Source of the DNA: Apium graveolens
Lineage: Eukaryota > Streptophyta > Magnoliopsida > Apiales > Apiaceae
Length of the DNA stretch: 64,000 nt
NCBI RefSeq assembly: GCF_009905375.1
Contig: NW_027417662.1
Coordinates: 1 to 64,000 of the forward strand
Direction: 5' to 3'
The position numbers were made by a program, and so were the translations under genes. This document shows, in pieces, positions 23,518 through 36,200 of the stretch. The notes beneath the pieces were generated by a model. That model did no database searches. It was not told the DNA's origin and saw only the letters and a program-made list of their open reading frames with translations. Position 1 is the first letter of the stretch. The number at the start of each line of letters is the position of its first letter.

Positions 23518-23523
23518 TATAAG
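23518..23523 (+). promoter_or_regulatory. Putative internal promoter for element B ORF3
   Basis: TATAAG in GAGTATAAGTAC, 163 bp before the ORF3 ATG, is followed by a long CT-rich leader (TTTATCTCTCTCC, TTTCTCCTTC). This is the same distance and leader type as in element A. Confidence 0.5.
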
Positions 23524-23680
23524 TACAACAGAGAGAAGATTTCTTTAATCTTTTATTTTCTTTATACTTTATCTCTCTCCTTACTTTTACTCTCTTTCTC
23601 CTTCTTTCTCACGTTGGTTTTTCATACAGACATTATCTCAAACACCTAACAGGCATACTTGAATCTCAATATTTTTTCAC

Positions 23681-26600
23681 ATGGCACCAAAGGATTTAAT
23701 CATTGATGGAGCAAAGTTTGTTCTAAACAACTATGTTGCAATTCTTGATCATGCTGAAGCTCCATCTGAATTGCACTTTGCGCAAGATCTTCTTGCACAC
23801 AGTGAGATTGGGTACGCATTAACACAACCTGAAGTCTTTTCGAGTCAACAAGTTCTGACGTTTTGGCGGACTGGGCACTTTGATGATGGTGGTAAACATG
23901 GCACTCCCAGTATTGTTTTTGAAGTGGGTGATTCATCTTATGTAGTCACTCCTGGTACAATACGTAAAGCTCTACATCTCCCAGAAAATTGTACTTTTTC
24001 AACTCCAGAGGAATCAGCACTTCAGGAGTTAATGGCTGATTTGGGATATGAAAAGAGTTTGACAGAGCTTGGGCAGTTAAAAAGGGCTAATATCAGAAGA
24101 GAATGGGGTTTCTTCTTTGACTGCATCACCAAAGCTTTTGGGAACAAATGTTCGAATTTTGATGCTATCCCAATTCTGAGTCAGCACATAGGGTATGCTA
24201 TTATTCATCAAACTCATTTTGATTTTGCAACTGGTATAATTGGTTTTATTGGGGATAGGATGATAGAGAATAGAAATATTGTCTATTTTGCTAGATTCTG
24301 TCAACTTCTATATACTTTTTGTACTGATGAACCTCAATTAGTCAGTTCCTCAACCCCACCTTTTAGAGTTGTAAAATGATATTTTAATGATCTGGTAAAT
24401 GCTTATACTAAGAAAAAATTGGTTAGACCATTACAGATTCCTCAGTCTGTAAAACAGATCCTAGTAAATGCTGATCCTGATACTTATAGATCTGTTTACT
24501 TTGATGTCCAACCAACCACAAACACCCAAAAACCATCATCCTCAGCACCTACCACTCATTCTACTCAACCTACCCTCAGGACTTATCTCAAATCCTATCT
24601 CTCCACTTCACAGACTGCTCAACCTTCTTCTTCAGCACCTACTGTGAAGCCTACATCCTCTAAGCCAAAGAGAACAAAGACTGTTCCTCAAACACCTCAA
24701 AAGAGGAGGAGAATTACTTTGAGAGATGAATCAGATTCTGAGGAACAAATTCCTTCTTCAGAACCTGTGGTAAATGAAGCTGAGAAAGCAACTTCTCAGA
24801 AGGATTCTGAAATTGGGGGTTCTAGGCTTCTCAAGAGGCTTAGACGAATGATAGTTCCAGAAACTCCCAAGGAATCCAAATCATCAAGGAAGTACAAGAA
24901 ACAGAGGGCACAAAGGCCAGTTTCAGATGATGAGGAGGAAGCAGCTAAGGAAGGGGATCAGGAATCTCTGATCTCACAAGACAAGGAATTTGCTCCAGTC
25001 ACTTCTTCTCCATCAACTCCATCTCAGGAAGCTGTATCTGACAAGGCTAACTCACCATCTGTGTCTCTTGTTGATCCAGGCACAAGTGCTGAAATTGATA
25101 TTTAGAACTTGGTTGTGCCTGAAATACTTTTCTTAGAAGCTCCTACAGCAAATAATCCTTCCACAACACCTGTTACTGATGCTGTTCAAACTCCAGAGTT
25201 ATCAACAACACCTTCTCTGCATCAAGATGCTGATGATCAGATTTTAGGTGAGCATCAGGATATGGCTGTTGATCAGAACTTAGTATCAGATCAGCAATTA
25301 GAGGATGCTGAAGCCTCCATTGCTACTCACACTGTTGTCTTATCAGAAGATACTGATTCTTTAAGTTCTGATGCTGTAAATGTTGGAGATACTGGTGAAG
25401 CTGCTCCAACTGTCGATGCTGATGAAGCATGTCCTTCAGGACATACTCCACCACCGACTCTTCCTAAGTCTGAACTGGTAAAGGAGTTTGTTATCAGGGA
25501 TGCACCAGTGCCTTGGAGTGAAACTCCTGCAGGTCAGGAGTGGACTAAGGAATGGAACTCAGTTTCATGTGTTCCAAATGCTTTACATCTTGCTGAGCAC
25601 TTGACTAAAGCCAATGAAGTGTTAAATTCTGATGATTTTAAAACCCAGCTTAGAGTCACTGCATTGAGTACTAAACATCTACAAGGTCTTCATTCAACTA
25701 CTCATGCAGAGCTACACAAGATTCAGGAGAACTTTATCAAACAGGAACAAGTTTGGAAATTGATAAGAAAAAGTTCTTTCAACCTACCATTGACAGGATT
25801 GCTTATATTGAGAAAACTCAAGAGAAACAACAAGCTCAGATTGATCAAATTCTGACAAATCAAGCTTCTCAGCAATCGCAACTTACTGAAATCCAGACCT
25901 CAGTGGAACTACTTATCTCTCTTTTACTACCTGCTGATGCCAAAAAGGGGGAGAAGGTAATTTAGTCCAAATGCAAACCCAATAAGACACTGCAAGGAAA
26001 GGATGATGGAAAAGATGACCAAGGAAACTCTGGAATGGGTAGCGGTCATAGTCAAGGTAGAAGGTTTACATCAAGACAAGCTAGTCACAGAACAAGTTCT
26101 GATACTGGGAAAAGAATAAGTTCTGCTGCTGGTAAAAGGATAAGTTCTGATGAACTTCTAGATCTTGATGAGGAAATGTCAAGATAGTTATTTCTTCAAG
26201 AAAATCCAGGAATGGACTTGGAAAGTTTAAAGGAAGAAGAAGCCAGACTTAAATCAGAGAAAATCACATCTAAATCTGAAGCTTCTGGTAAAAAGTCACT
26301 TCCAAAACTTAAAGGCATTGTGATCAAAGAAAGGACACATACTGAAGCAACATTGGCTAGATCACAACCACAGATAGATCCAAGATCCAAGGGTAAAGAA
26401 AAGGTTGGTGAACCTATCAAGGGTTATGTACCTCCCGAGGAAGAAGAAATTGCTGATGAAAAAGATGATCTTGCTCTGACTTCAAGAAAAGTTCTTAAAA
26501 CAACCTCTGACATGGCTCAAGTTGTTCAGAGTCAAGAAATTGTAAGTTCTGATATTCAGAAGAAGCAAGTAACCTCTGACAGAGCTCAAGTTAACTTGAT

Positions 26601-27390
26601 ATCAGAAAAAAGATCAAAGACACTCCTACCAGGATTCACTAAAGCAAAACAGACTCAATCTTTGAAGACTACTGCAAGTGGTTTTGAAGCAAGAGTAGTT
26701 ACTAGAAAGGAAGCTAGAGATAAAACTGGATTGGGAAGTGCTGATGAAAGAAGAGTACACAACACTACCAATGATCCAACTTCCTTGAGTGAACCAGGTA
26801 TTGGAGCAACTCCTGAGAGATTGAATCAACTGGAATCTGTACAGATGGTTTACCATACCTACTTAAAAGAATACATCATGTTGTATTTCATGACAGATGG
26901 TAGGGTTTATCATATAAGACAAAATGCCATTCCTTTGAAGTATTTTGAAGAATTGGAGCATGTACTTTTCTTACTTCAAGTGGATGACAGAATAACAGAG
27001 ACTGCTGCAAACTACTTAAAAGAACAGATTCAGAGACAGAAAAGGCTTTATTCTGTTAAGTCTGACAGCATATATGTTCCAAAGTAGAGAGATTACAATG
27101 GTGATATTGTTGATATGAAGCCTAATACTGCACATATCAGAACGTATCTTGGTATTAAGGGACTTAAATTCAATCTTGAGTCTGACAAAGCTTATGTCAT
27201 AAGACTAGATCAGGAGTTGAGAAAAGCAAAGATTAATGATCTCAGAGCTGCAATCTTTCAAACTGGTGAAGATACTGCAGAGCTTAAAGATGTTAAAAGG
27301 AGAATGATTGATGAACTAAGATATGCTGAGAAATGTTTGTTGAAGAACTATCTCAGAACAACTCCTGACATTAGAGAGATCAGAAAATGA
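23681..27390 (+). pseudogene. Element B post-pol ORF3 (SIRE accessory ORF), several breaks
   Basis: The ORF starts MAPKDLIIDGAKFVLNNY. The N-terminal 230 residues contain RREWGFFFDCITKAFGNKC and IVYFARFCQLLYTFC, conserved with A and recognisably with C. An in-frame TGA (24377) precedes a Ser/Pro/Thr linker with a basic NLS-like patch (KPKRTKTVPQTPQKRRRI, near 24665). Another nonsense codon at 25103, a frameshift near 25750, and stops near 25963, 26185 and 27085 follow. The middle has a coiled coil (IEKTQEKQQAQIDQILTNQA). The end reads RLDQELRKAKINDLRAAIFQ and stops at 27388. Intact length would be about 1,230 residues. It is hydrophilic and has no membrane segment. Function unknown. AGTTCTGAT motif copies recur inside its coding sequence (25362, 26094, 26143, 26543). 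Confidence 0.7.
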
Positions 27391-27587
27391 AGAAGCCAAG
27401 TCGAAGATCTACAACTGCTTAAATTCTGATATTTATACAGATTGAAGTTGTTATCAGAAGTTGAAATTGGTAAAAACTTTAAGGACTGTAAGTTGTAGTT
27501 ATCTAGTCTATTTCTCATGCATTTGTACTTAATGTTTTTGACATCATCAAATATCTGTTAAACTTGTATATTTTGTTAATTTACAAG

Positions 27588-27598
27588 TTGGGGGAGAT
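27588..27598 (+). promoter_or_regulatory. Element B polypurine tract
   Basis: TTGGGGGAGAT directly abuts the 3' LTR start at 27599, the plus-strand priming site. Confidence 0.95.
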
Positions 27599-28214
27599 TG
27601 TTAGATATATTTGATAATGTCATGGCTAATATGTTTTATGTTTAGCTTTCAGAATCTTACGTGAACAGGATAAATCAGTACTTAACTGTTGATCAGTACT
27701 TATACTGGAAGTCAGGACTTAAGGATATCAGTACTTATATTATCAGGAGATAATCATCAGAAGATAGATATCAGAATTTAAGTGCTGAAGGACAATTAGA
27801 TAAGGACAGTAGCTGATTAAAGGAAAGAAGATCGAGATAAACATAAGAAGAGATATGCATGAAGAAGGAATTCCGTGAAGAATGGAATACTTGGAAGAAA
27901 AGATGTCTGATTGATATATTTTAGGAAGCAGAATTATATTCCATATCAATTAGCGATTATCTTGTAACTGTGTAGTATATAAACACATACATAGGGTTTA
28001 CACTATAAGTGTTATCATTATTAGAGAAGATTATTCATTGTAACCCTTGCAGCTCTCGTGATATTTGTTCATCACTGAGAGGTAACAGTTCCATACTGTA
28101 ACAGAGTTTATTGTTTCAATAAAGTTTGTTTTCTGTTACTTAAGTTCTTAAAGTTCGATTTGAGTGTACTATACACTGTATTCATCCCCTCTACAGTGTG
28201 TGTGTGACCTAACA
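27599..28214 (+). repeat. Element B 3' LTR
   Basis: 616 bp, about 98.5% identical by eye to 14909-15526. The promoter box reads TATATAAA here against TATAAAAA in the 5' copy. Followed by the target duplication ATTAG (28215-28219). Confidence 0.95.
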
Positions 28215-28219
28215 ATTAG

Positions 28220-29311
28220 CTTAAAATCTGATTCTCTAGGATACCACAATCCTAGATCAGCTGTACCCTTGAGGTACTTGAAAATTCTTTTTACAGCCAT
28301 TAGATGAGGTTCTCTTGGATCAACCTGAAATCTTGCACAAAGACAGGTAGCATACATGATATCAGGTCTACTTGCAGTTAAATAGAGTAAAGAGCTAATC
28401 ATACCTCTGTAGTTAGTAATATCTACCGATGAACCAGTATCTTTATCTAACTTTGTTACAGTGGCCATGGGAGTGGATGCAGTTGAACAGTCTTGCATTC
28501 CAAATTTCTTTAGTAAATTTCTGGTGTACTTGGATTGATTTATGAAAGTACTTTCTTCATTTTGCTTGACTTGAAGTCCCAGAAAATAACTAAGTTCTCC
28601 CATCATACTCATTTGATATCTTGACTGTATTAGCTTTGCAAACCTTTCACAAAGTTTGACATTTGTAGAACCAAATATGATATCATCAACATATATCTGT
28701 ACCAAAAGTAATTCCTTTCCATGGTTGAGGTAGAACAGTGTTTTATCAATTGTACCTCTGTGAAATCCACTTTCCAGAAGGAATTGAGCTAATGTCTCAT
28801 ACCATGCTCTTGGAGCTTGCTTAAGGCCATAAAGTGCTTATCGAGCCTGTAGACATAATTTGGAAATTTTGAATCTACAAAGCCTGTAGGTTGTTCAACA
28901 TATACCTCTTCTTCCAATTCTCCATTGAAAAAAGCACTTTTCACATCCATTTGAAAGACTTTAAACTTTTTGTGAGCAGCATAACCTAAAAAGATTCTCA
29001 TGGCTTCCAATCTAGCAACTGGTGCAAATGTTTCATCATAATCAATACCCTCCTATTGAGAGTAACCTTTAGCAACCAGCCTTGCTTTGTTCCTTATAAT
29101 TATGCCATCACTGTCAGTTTTGTTTCTGAACACCCATTTTGTGCCAACAATTGACTTGTTCTTTGGTCTTGGCACTAGGGTCCAGACTTTATTTCTTTCA
29201 AATTCATTTAACTCTTCCTGCATTGCTTGTACTCAATCAGCATCTTGAAGAGCTTCTTCCACTTTCTTTGATTCAGTCTGAGATAGAAAAGAATGATAAA
29301 GACATTAATTT
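28220..29311 (-). pseudogene. Element A pol, reverse transcriptase part
   Basis: Minus-strand reading from 29308 down to 28220 matches B's [56 protein letters not shown], then a frameshift near 28845, the active-site [10 protein letters not shown] (near 28685), and GMQDCSTASTPMAT to WYPRESDFKL, where B interrupts. An in-frame stop replaces the Trp after ALQDAD. The left neighbour segment is 14426-14908. The upstream side is cut by CACTA-1 at 29312. Confidence 0.9.
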
Positions 29312-29629
29312 CACTACACCATATATGACCTATTGCAAGCCCAAAACGTATTTGTGTTACAAAAAGTGTTGCTATAGACACAAAAAATGTTATTTTATTA
29401 CAATAACTTTCGAAAGTGTTATATAAGATGAGAAAGTGTTGCAAGCGTAATGACCAATTTGACATTTTTTGAAAATTGCAATACTTTTAAAAAATGTTAC
29501 AATATGTATTACACTTTTATCCAATTGACCGAAATGTGTAGGCGGGAGTTCAAGTTTTTTATTGGGCGGGATAGATATTGGTAACAAATATTTATTATAC
29601 AAAATAAACTTTTATTTCACAACATAAAC
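29312..29629. repeat. CACTA-1 left subterminal region
   Basis: After the terminal repeat the sequence is built of repeated GTGTTGC, TGTTAC and TTACAATA units in both orientations (29340-29520), typical transposase-binding subterminal repeats of CACTA elements. A GGCGGG block follows at 29542-29570. Element C interrupts at 29630. Confidence 0.75.
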
Positions 29630-30734
29630 TGTTAGGAATATGTGTATTAGTTTGATGATAAGTTATACAAAACACTTAAGTAGAAATCTAGTGTTTGTAG
29701 CCTCAACGGATAAGACCATCTTGGCTATCCATTGAAGGAGTAGCTTTACTTAGCAATAAGTTTAGTATTGTAGCACATTTCATTCTCTGGATTCAAGTTG
29801 TAATTCTTAGATGTTGTAGGAAATTATCAGTCATGTTGACTACTAGTGGATATGAAAATAGGAGGGCTAATTTTAAATATTTCATGCCTTGTAATTTTGT
29901 ATAAGTGAAGAAATATCAACTGATATTGAAGACCTTCAACGGATAAGAAACAAAGCTTCAACGGATGTCTCTAAAGCTTCAACGGATAATATCCATCAAC
30001 GGATAAGTGCTTCAACAGATAAAGACTTCAACTGCTAATGCATCAACGGATAAAGCTTCAACGGATAAAGCCTCAACGGATAAGGCATCAACGGATGAAA
30101 GCTTCAACGGATGCTTAGTTCATTAGCAGTTGATAGTGACAATTCATAAGCTGACAGAGGCACATGGGTTGACAGAGACAAACTGGAATGTAGAAGCCTC
30201 TAGGAGGAATCAAGAAAATGCAGCATTTCCATTCTGGTGCAAACAAGGAAGTATTCAAAGATTAACAGCTAAGCCTAAATCGCATTGGATAGAGAAATAA
30301 AGAAGAAACTTGTGAAGAGCCTTTTTAATTATATTTTATAGTTTTGTCTTCACTTGTAAACTTGGTGATATATAAACCAAGTAGCAGCTAGTAATTAGAT
30401 GTGAATTTTCCAGAGCTGTTTAGAAAAATCCAGAGAGAAAATCATCTAGTTTGTACTAGGAAGCAGCTGTGATTTAATTCTTTGAATCACAGATTTTCTG
30501 AAATAACACATCTCTGGTTGAACAACAAATCCACCAGAAAAGTTTTTAAGTTCTTTGTGTTCTCTACATTTGTGTTTGAATATATATATCTGTCTGTATT
30601 AGCTTCAAGCCATTCACACACATCTGCTCACTAAAACACTTAGCCTTAGAAACTACTCAAAACTTGAAAATGTTTTGAGATTTACATTCAACCCCCCTTC
30701 TGTAAATCTCATTGTTAGTTCACTGGGAATAACA
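29630..30734 (+). repeat. Element C 5' LTR with CAACGGAT cluster
   Basis: TGTTAGGAATATG...GGGAATAACA, 1105 bp. U3 has ten exact CAACGGAT copies, nine of them clustered at 29936-30115, mostly as TTCAACGGATAA or ATCAACGGATAA at short intervals. A promoter box TATATAAA lies near 30370, downstream of the cluster. Confidence 0.95.
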
Positions 30735-30736
30735 AT

Positions 30737-30748
30737 TGGTATCAGAGC
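30737..30748 (+). promoter_or_regulatory. Element C primer binding site
   Basis: TGGTATCAGAGC two bases after the 5' LTR, complementary to initiator Met-tRNA. Confidence 0.95.
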
Positions 30749-30794
30749 AAGCTCTTAACATACAAAGAGTTTAAAGATCTATTCTGCTAGCATC

Positions 30795-33200
30795 ATGAGT
30801 AAGAAGGATATTGGTGTAAAGATTTCAATCTTGGAAAGAGATAACTATCATCACTGGAAAGTGAAGATGCATTTACATCTTCTCTCTCAAGATGAAAGCT
30901 ACATCAACTGCATTGAAAATGGTCCTCACATCCCTCACAAGGTGGCCACAGCTACTACTGCAACAGTTGCTGTTGGACAGTCTATTCCCAAGCCAAAAGC
31001 AGAATGGACTGTTGAAGATATTGAAGAGGTTCACAAGGACAAGAAAGCCATGAACATTCTATTTAATGGCCTAGATCAAGATATTTTTGACAATGTCATT
31101 AACAGCCAAACTGCTAAGGAAATTTGGGATACTGTGCAGCTTATCTGTGAAGGTACTGAGCAAGTTAGAGAAAACAAAATGCAGCTTCTCATTCAACAGT
31201 ATGAATATTTTCATTTTGAAGAAGGAGAATCATTGAATGATACCTTCAACAGATTTCAGAAACTGTTGAATGGATTGAAGCTGTATGGCAGAATGTACCA
31301 AGTCAAGGACTCTAATTTAAAATTTCTAAGGTCTCTACCAAAGGAATGGAAGCCTATGACTGTTTCTCTAAGAAATTCTCAAGATTATAAGGACTTCACA
31401 CTTGAAAGATTATATGGAATTTTGAAGACATATGAACTTGAGATGGAGCAAGATGAGTTGTTGGAAAAGGGAAAGAGAAAAGGAGGATCAGTTGCACTTA
31501 TAGCTGACAGTGAGAAGGTTGGAGCCAGGAATGAGGAGAAGACAATGCCAAGTCTCAAAATTGGCACAAGCAAATCAGAATCAAGCAAGGGTAAAGAGCA
31601 AGTAGCTGAGGATGAAAACAATTCCAGTCAGGATGACTCTGATGATGTTGATGAACATCTGGCTTTTCTGTCCAGGAGGTTTGCAAAGATGAAGTTCAGG
31701 AAAAATATAAAATTCACTAAGCCGAACAAAAACATGGTGGACAAATCCAAGTTCAAATGTTATAACTGTGGCATTAGTGGACACTTTGCAAGTGAGTGTA
31801 AGAAGCCAACCTCTGATAAGAAGAAATTTGAGCAAGTTGATTACAAAAAGAAGTATTTTGATTTGCTCAAACAAAAGGAAAGAGCTTTTCTCACTCAAGA
31901 TGATTGGGAAGCAGATGGAGTCAATGAAGATGATGATATGGAATATGTCAACCTAGCCCTGATGGCTAATTCTGATGAAAATGAAACTAGTTCATCAAGC
32001 AACCAGGTAATTACTACTGATCTCTCTCAGCTTTCTAAAAATGAATGCAATGAAGCCATAAATGATATGTCCAATGAATTATATCATTTGCGAGTTTCCC
32101 TTAAATCACTAGCTAAAGAAAACACTAGGATCAAAGAGAATAATATGTTTTTAAGTGATAGGAATGCTGTGTTAGAAGATCAGGTAATTGAGCTTGAAAA
32201 GATTAAACTTAGATGCTTGACTGTTGAGAGTGAACTAGGAGAAGCTGTTAAGAAAGTAGAAATTCTTTCTAAACAGTTAGAAAGTGAGCAAGAGGTAATC
32301 AAGGCCTGGAAAACATCTAGGGATGTTAGTGTTCAGATTGCCAAGGTTCAGGGAATTGAATCATTCTGTGAGGATGCCCGGAAGAAAAATAAAAAGGAGT
32401 TAGAATTAATTGATGGATTGTCAACGGATGTGGAATCAACGGATGATGAAAGTTATCCGTTGAAGGAAGAAAAAGAGCATCCGTTGAAGGCTCATCAATT
32501 AAAACAGGCAAGTAATTTTAAAAATAAAAATCTCAATAAGAAGGATGATTCAACTTTCAAGAACTTTGTCAAAGAAGGAGCTAGCACATCCAAAGATGCC
32601 AGTAAGGTGAATATATGACACATGACTTTAGATCAGCTGAAAAATAGGCTTAAGTTGGTTGAGGATAAGAAGGAAACTAAAAGAAAATTTAAAAGAAATG
32701 GGAAGGTAGGGATTAATAAATATAACAATTACACACCTGATAGGTATGCTCCTAGAAAAAGCTGTGTGCATTGTAAAAGTGTTAATCACCTATCTGATAA
32801 TTGCAAATCTGTTAAAAATGCTCCCATGCCTTCAAATCCCTCCATGCCTAACATGTCTATGTCACCCCTGCATGCTATGCCTGTTATGTCTCATCAGAAT
32901 CCCCATGCACATTTTGTAAACATGCCATATATTAATAATCCTTATCTTACTGCATTTAGTATACCTCAAATGCCATACAATATGCCTATGTGGAATAACA
33001 TGTTTGCACAATCTATGCCTTATCAAATTCAATCAAATGTGCTAAATGATTCTGTGACTAATCCTACACTTCAACCAACCACATCTGAGATCAAGGTTGA
33101 CCCAAAGTTACCTAAGTCAAAAGATGCAGGAGGAATGAAGTCTAGGAAAAAGACTAACAAGGCTGGACCCACGGAAACTTGGGTACCAAAATCAACTTGA
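30795..33200 (+). pseudogene. gag: Element C gag, one frameshift near its end
   Basis: The frame opens MSKKDIGVKISILERDNYHH and runs 607 codons to TGA at 32616. The remaining gag sequence follows in another frame from about 32622 to 33200, ending ETWVPKST. The gag core has YHHWKVKMHLHLL and TAKEIWDTVQLICEG. Two CX2CX4HX4C knuckles occur, CYNCGISGHFASEC (near 31756) and CVHCKSVNHLSDNC (near 32763). The third knuckle seen in B is absent. A coiled-coil-like Glu/Lys/Leu stretch lies between the knuckles. Four CAACGGAT motif copies (32422-32486) lie in the linker coding sequence. Gag would form the particle and package RNA. Confidence 0.85.
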
Positions 33201-36200
33201 TTGATTTTGTTGTGTGCAGGGAAAAAGAAGGAATCTATGGTACTTGGACAGTGGCTGTTCAAGACACATGACAGGAGATTTCACCCTGCTCACAGAGTTT
33301 AAGGAGAGAGCTATCCCTAACATAACCTTTGGAGATGACAACAAAGGATTCACTATGGGATATGGCTTGATTTCAAAAGAAAATGTCATCATTGATGAAG
33401 TTGCATTGGTTGATGGTCTCAAACACAACTTATTGAGCATCAGTCAACTATGTGACAGAGGGAATACTGTTTCTTTCAATTCTGAAGCCTGTATTGTCAC
33501 AAGTAAGAAGGACAATAAAGTGGTTCTAACTGGAGTTAGTAAAGGGAATGTGTACTTAGCTGCCTTCAACTCTACAGATGCAGAATCTATTACTTGTCTT
33601 CTCAGCAAAGCAAGCTCAGTTGAAAGTTAGCTATGGCACAAGAAGCTGTCCCATTTGAATTTCAAGACAATGAATGATCTAGTCAAAAAGGACTTAGTTA
33701 GAGGAATACCTCTAGTTGAATTCAAAAGGGATGGACTGTGTGATGCTTGTCAGAAAGGAAAGCAAAAGAAAGTATCATTCAGTAAGAAGCTTGAATCTGC
33801 AATTGATGAACCATTACAACCGCTACACATGGATCTTTTTGGACCAGTCAATGTATTGTCAATTTCAAGGAAAAAATATTGCCTAATGATTGTAGATAAT
33901 TTCTCAAAGTTTTCATGGGTTTATTTTCTTGGATCAAAGGATGAAGCTAGTGAAATCATTAACAATCATATCAAGCAAGTCAACAATCATCCCGATTTCA
34001 AAGTAAGGAATATTAGGAGTGACAATGGAACTGAGTTCAAGAATTCAACCATGAAGTTGTTCAGTGAAGAAAATGGGATCATGCATGAGTTCTCAGCTCC
34101 AAGGACCCCACAACAAAATGGTGTGGTGGAAAGGAAGAACAGATCACTAATTGAAGCTGCAAGGACAATGCTTGAAGAGTCAAAACTCCCAACTTATTTT
34201 TGGGCTGAGGCTGTTAACTGTGCTTGTTACACTCAGAATATTTCTCTAATCAATCAGGCAAAAGGCATGACTCCCTATCAATTATTCAAGAGAAGAAAAC
34301 CAACTTTAAACTTTCTGCATATCTTTGGTTGCAAATGTTACATCTTAAGGAATCAATCTGATCACAAAGGGAAGTTTGATGCAAAGGTTGATGAAGGAAT
34401 ATTTGTTGGTTATTCTGCTGGAAAATCATATAGGGTCTACAATCTAAGAACCAACATTGTCATGGAATCTGTGCATGTTGTATTTGATGATAAAAATATT
34501 GATGGACTAACATATGAGGGATATCATGAAGGACTCAAATTTGACAATATTGAGACATATTGTGATGATAGTGAAGATGAGAATGATGAAGAAGGCATCT
34601 CAAGAAGAATTCAAAATCTGCCTTTGGATAATGCACAGAATGCTGCATCCGTTGAAAGTCATAATTCAGCTTCCGTTGAAAGAAGCAATGCAGCATCCGT
34701 TGAAAGACAAAGTGCATCATCCGTTGAAGTTCATAATGAAGCATCCGTTGATCACAGTCTGTCAACGGATAATCAATTCACTTCATCAGTTGATAGAGCT
34801 CCCAATTCCTTTCATAGGATCATCAATTCAGGGGGAGTTTCAACCAATCAACATTCTATCTCACATCATGACAATACTGAGGCAACCTCATCTAGAGCTA
34901 ATCTACCACCTCAAAGGAAATAGACCAAGAATCACCCTTTTGAACTGATCATTGGTGATGCTACATCTAAAATGCAAACTAGAAGGGCTACTGAAGATGA
35001 ATGTCTGTATAGTAGCTTTCTATCACAGGAGGAACCTAAGAGAGTGGAAGAAGCTCTATTGGATCTAGATTGGATTTTAGCAATGCAAGAGGAGCTAAAC
35101 CAATTTGAGAGGAACAAAGTATGGAAGCTGGTACCGAAGCCAAAGAACAAGAGTTCTATTGACCCAAAATGGGTATTCAGAAACAAGATGGATGAAAATG
35201 GCATTATCATAAGGAATAAAGCCAGATTGGTTGCTAAAGGCTATTCTCAACAAGAGGGAATGGATTTTGATGAAACATTTGATCCAGTTGCTAGACTTGA
35301 GGCTATCAGAATCTTTCTAGCCTATGCAGCCCATGCCAATTTCAAAGTCTATCAAATGGATGTCAAGAGTGCATTTCTAAATGGTGAATTGGAGGAAGAA
35401 GTTTATGTAAGCCAACCTCCAGGATTTGAAGATCCAAACTTTCCAGACTATGTGTATTATCTGTTGAAAGCACTCTATGGACTAAAGCAAGCACCTAGAG
35501 CCTGGTATGAGACTTTGTCAAAATTTCTTCTAGATAATCACTTCACAAGAGGTACTGTTGAAAAAACTCTTTTCTTTAGAAATGTTAATGGCTCTACAAT
35601 ACTTGTTCAAATTTATGTAGATGATATTATATTTGGATCTACAGATGATAAGCTTTGTAAAAAGTTTGCTAAGTTAATGCAAAGTAAATATGAAATGAGC
35701 ATGATGGGAGAGCTAACTTATTTTCTTGGTTTACAAGTTAAACAAGTTAGTGGTGGAATTTTCATTAGTTAAACTAAATATATTTATGATCTTTTAAAGA
35801 AGTTTGACTTAATGGACTGTTCATCTGCAAAAACTCCCATGGCCACTACCACCAAGCTAGAATTAAACAAGGCTGAAAAGTCTGTGGACATTTCAAGTTA
35901 TAGAGGCATTATTGGCTCACTTTTATATTTAACTGCTAGTAGACCTGATATAATGTTTTCTACATGTCTCCGTGCTAGATTTCAAGCTGACCCTAAAGAA
36001 TCTCACTTAGTGGCTATTAAAAGAATCTTCAGATATCTTAAAGGGACTCCAAATCTAGGAATTTGGTACCCTAGAGAGTCTAGTTTTGATCTAATTGGCT
36101 ACTCAGATGCAGATTATGCAGGCTGTAAAATAGACAGGAAAAGCACAACTGGCACCTGCCAATTTCTAAGGAAACAAGCTTGTGTCATGGTTCAGCAAGA

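Larger units (their letters stand above)
14909..28214 (+). mobile_element. SIRE-type Ty1/copia element B, youngest insertion
   Basis: A complete 13.3-kb element has LTRs 14909-15526 and 27599-28214, PBS, PPT, gag, pol, spacer and ORF3. The target duplication ATTAG is exact (14904-14908 and 28215-28219). It sits inside element A's RNase H coding region, in opposite orientation. By eye the LTRs differ at about nine positions plus one 2-bp indel (about 1.5%), making it the youngest LTR insertion here. Despite this it carries a handful of stops and frameshifts and a protease active-site change, so it is probably non-autonomous. Confidence 0.95.

Noticed and set aside
29936..30115. CRISPR-like array of short repeats
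   Set aside because: Units are short words inside a retrotransposon LTR in a plant genome, with irregular spacing and no cas genes; the same word is scattered through the element.
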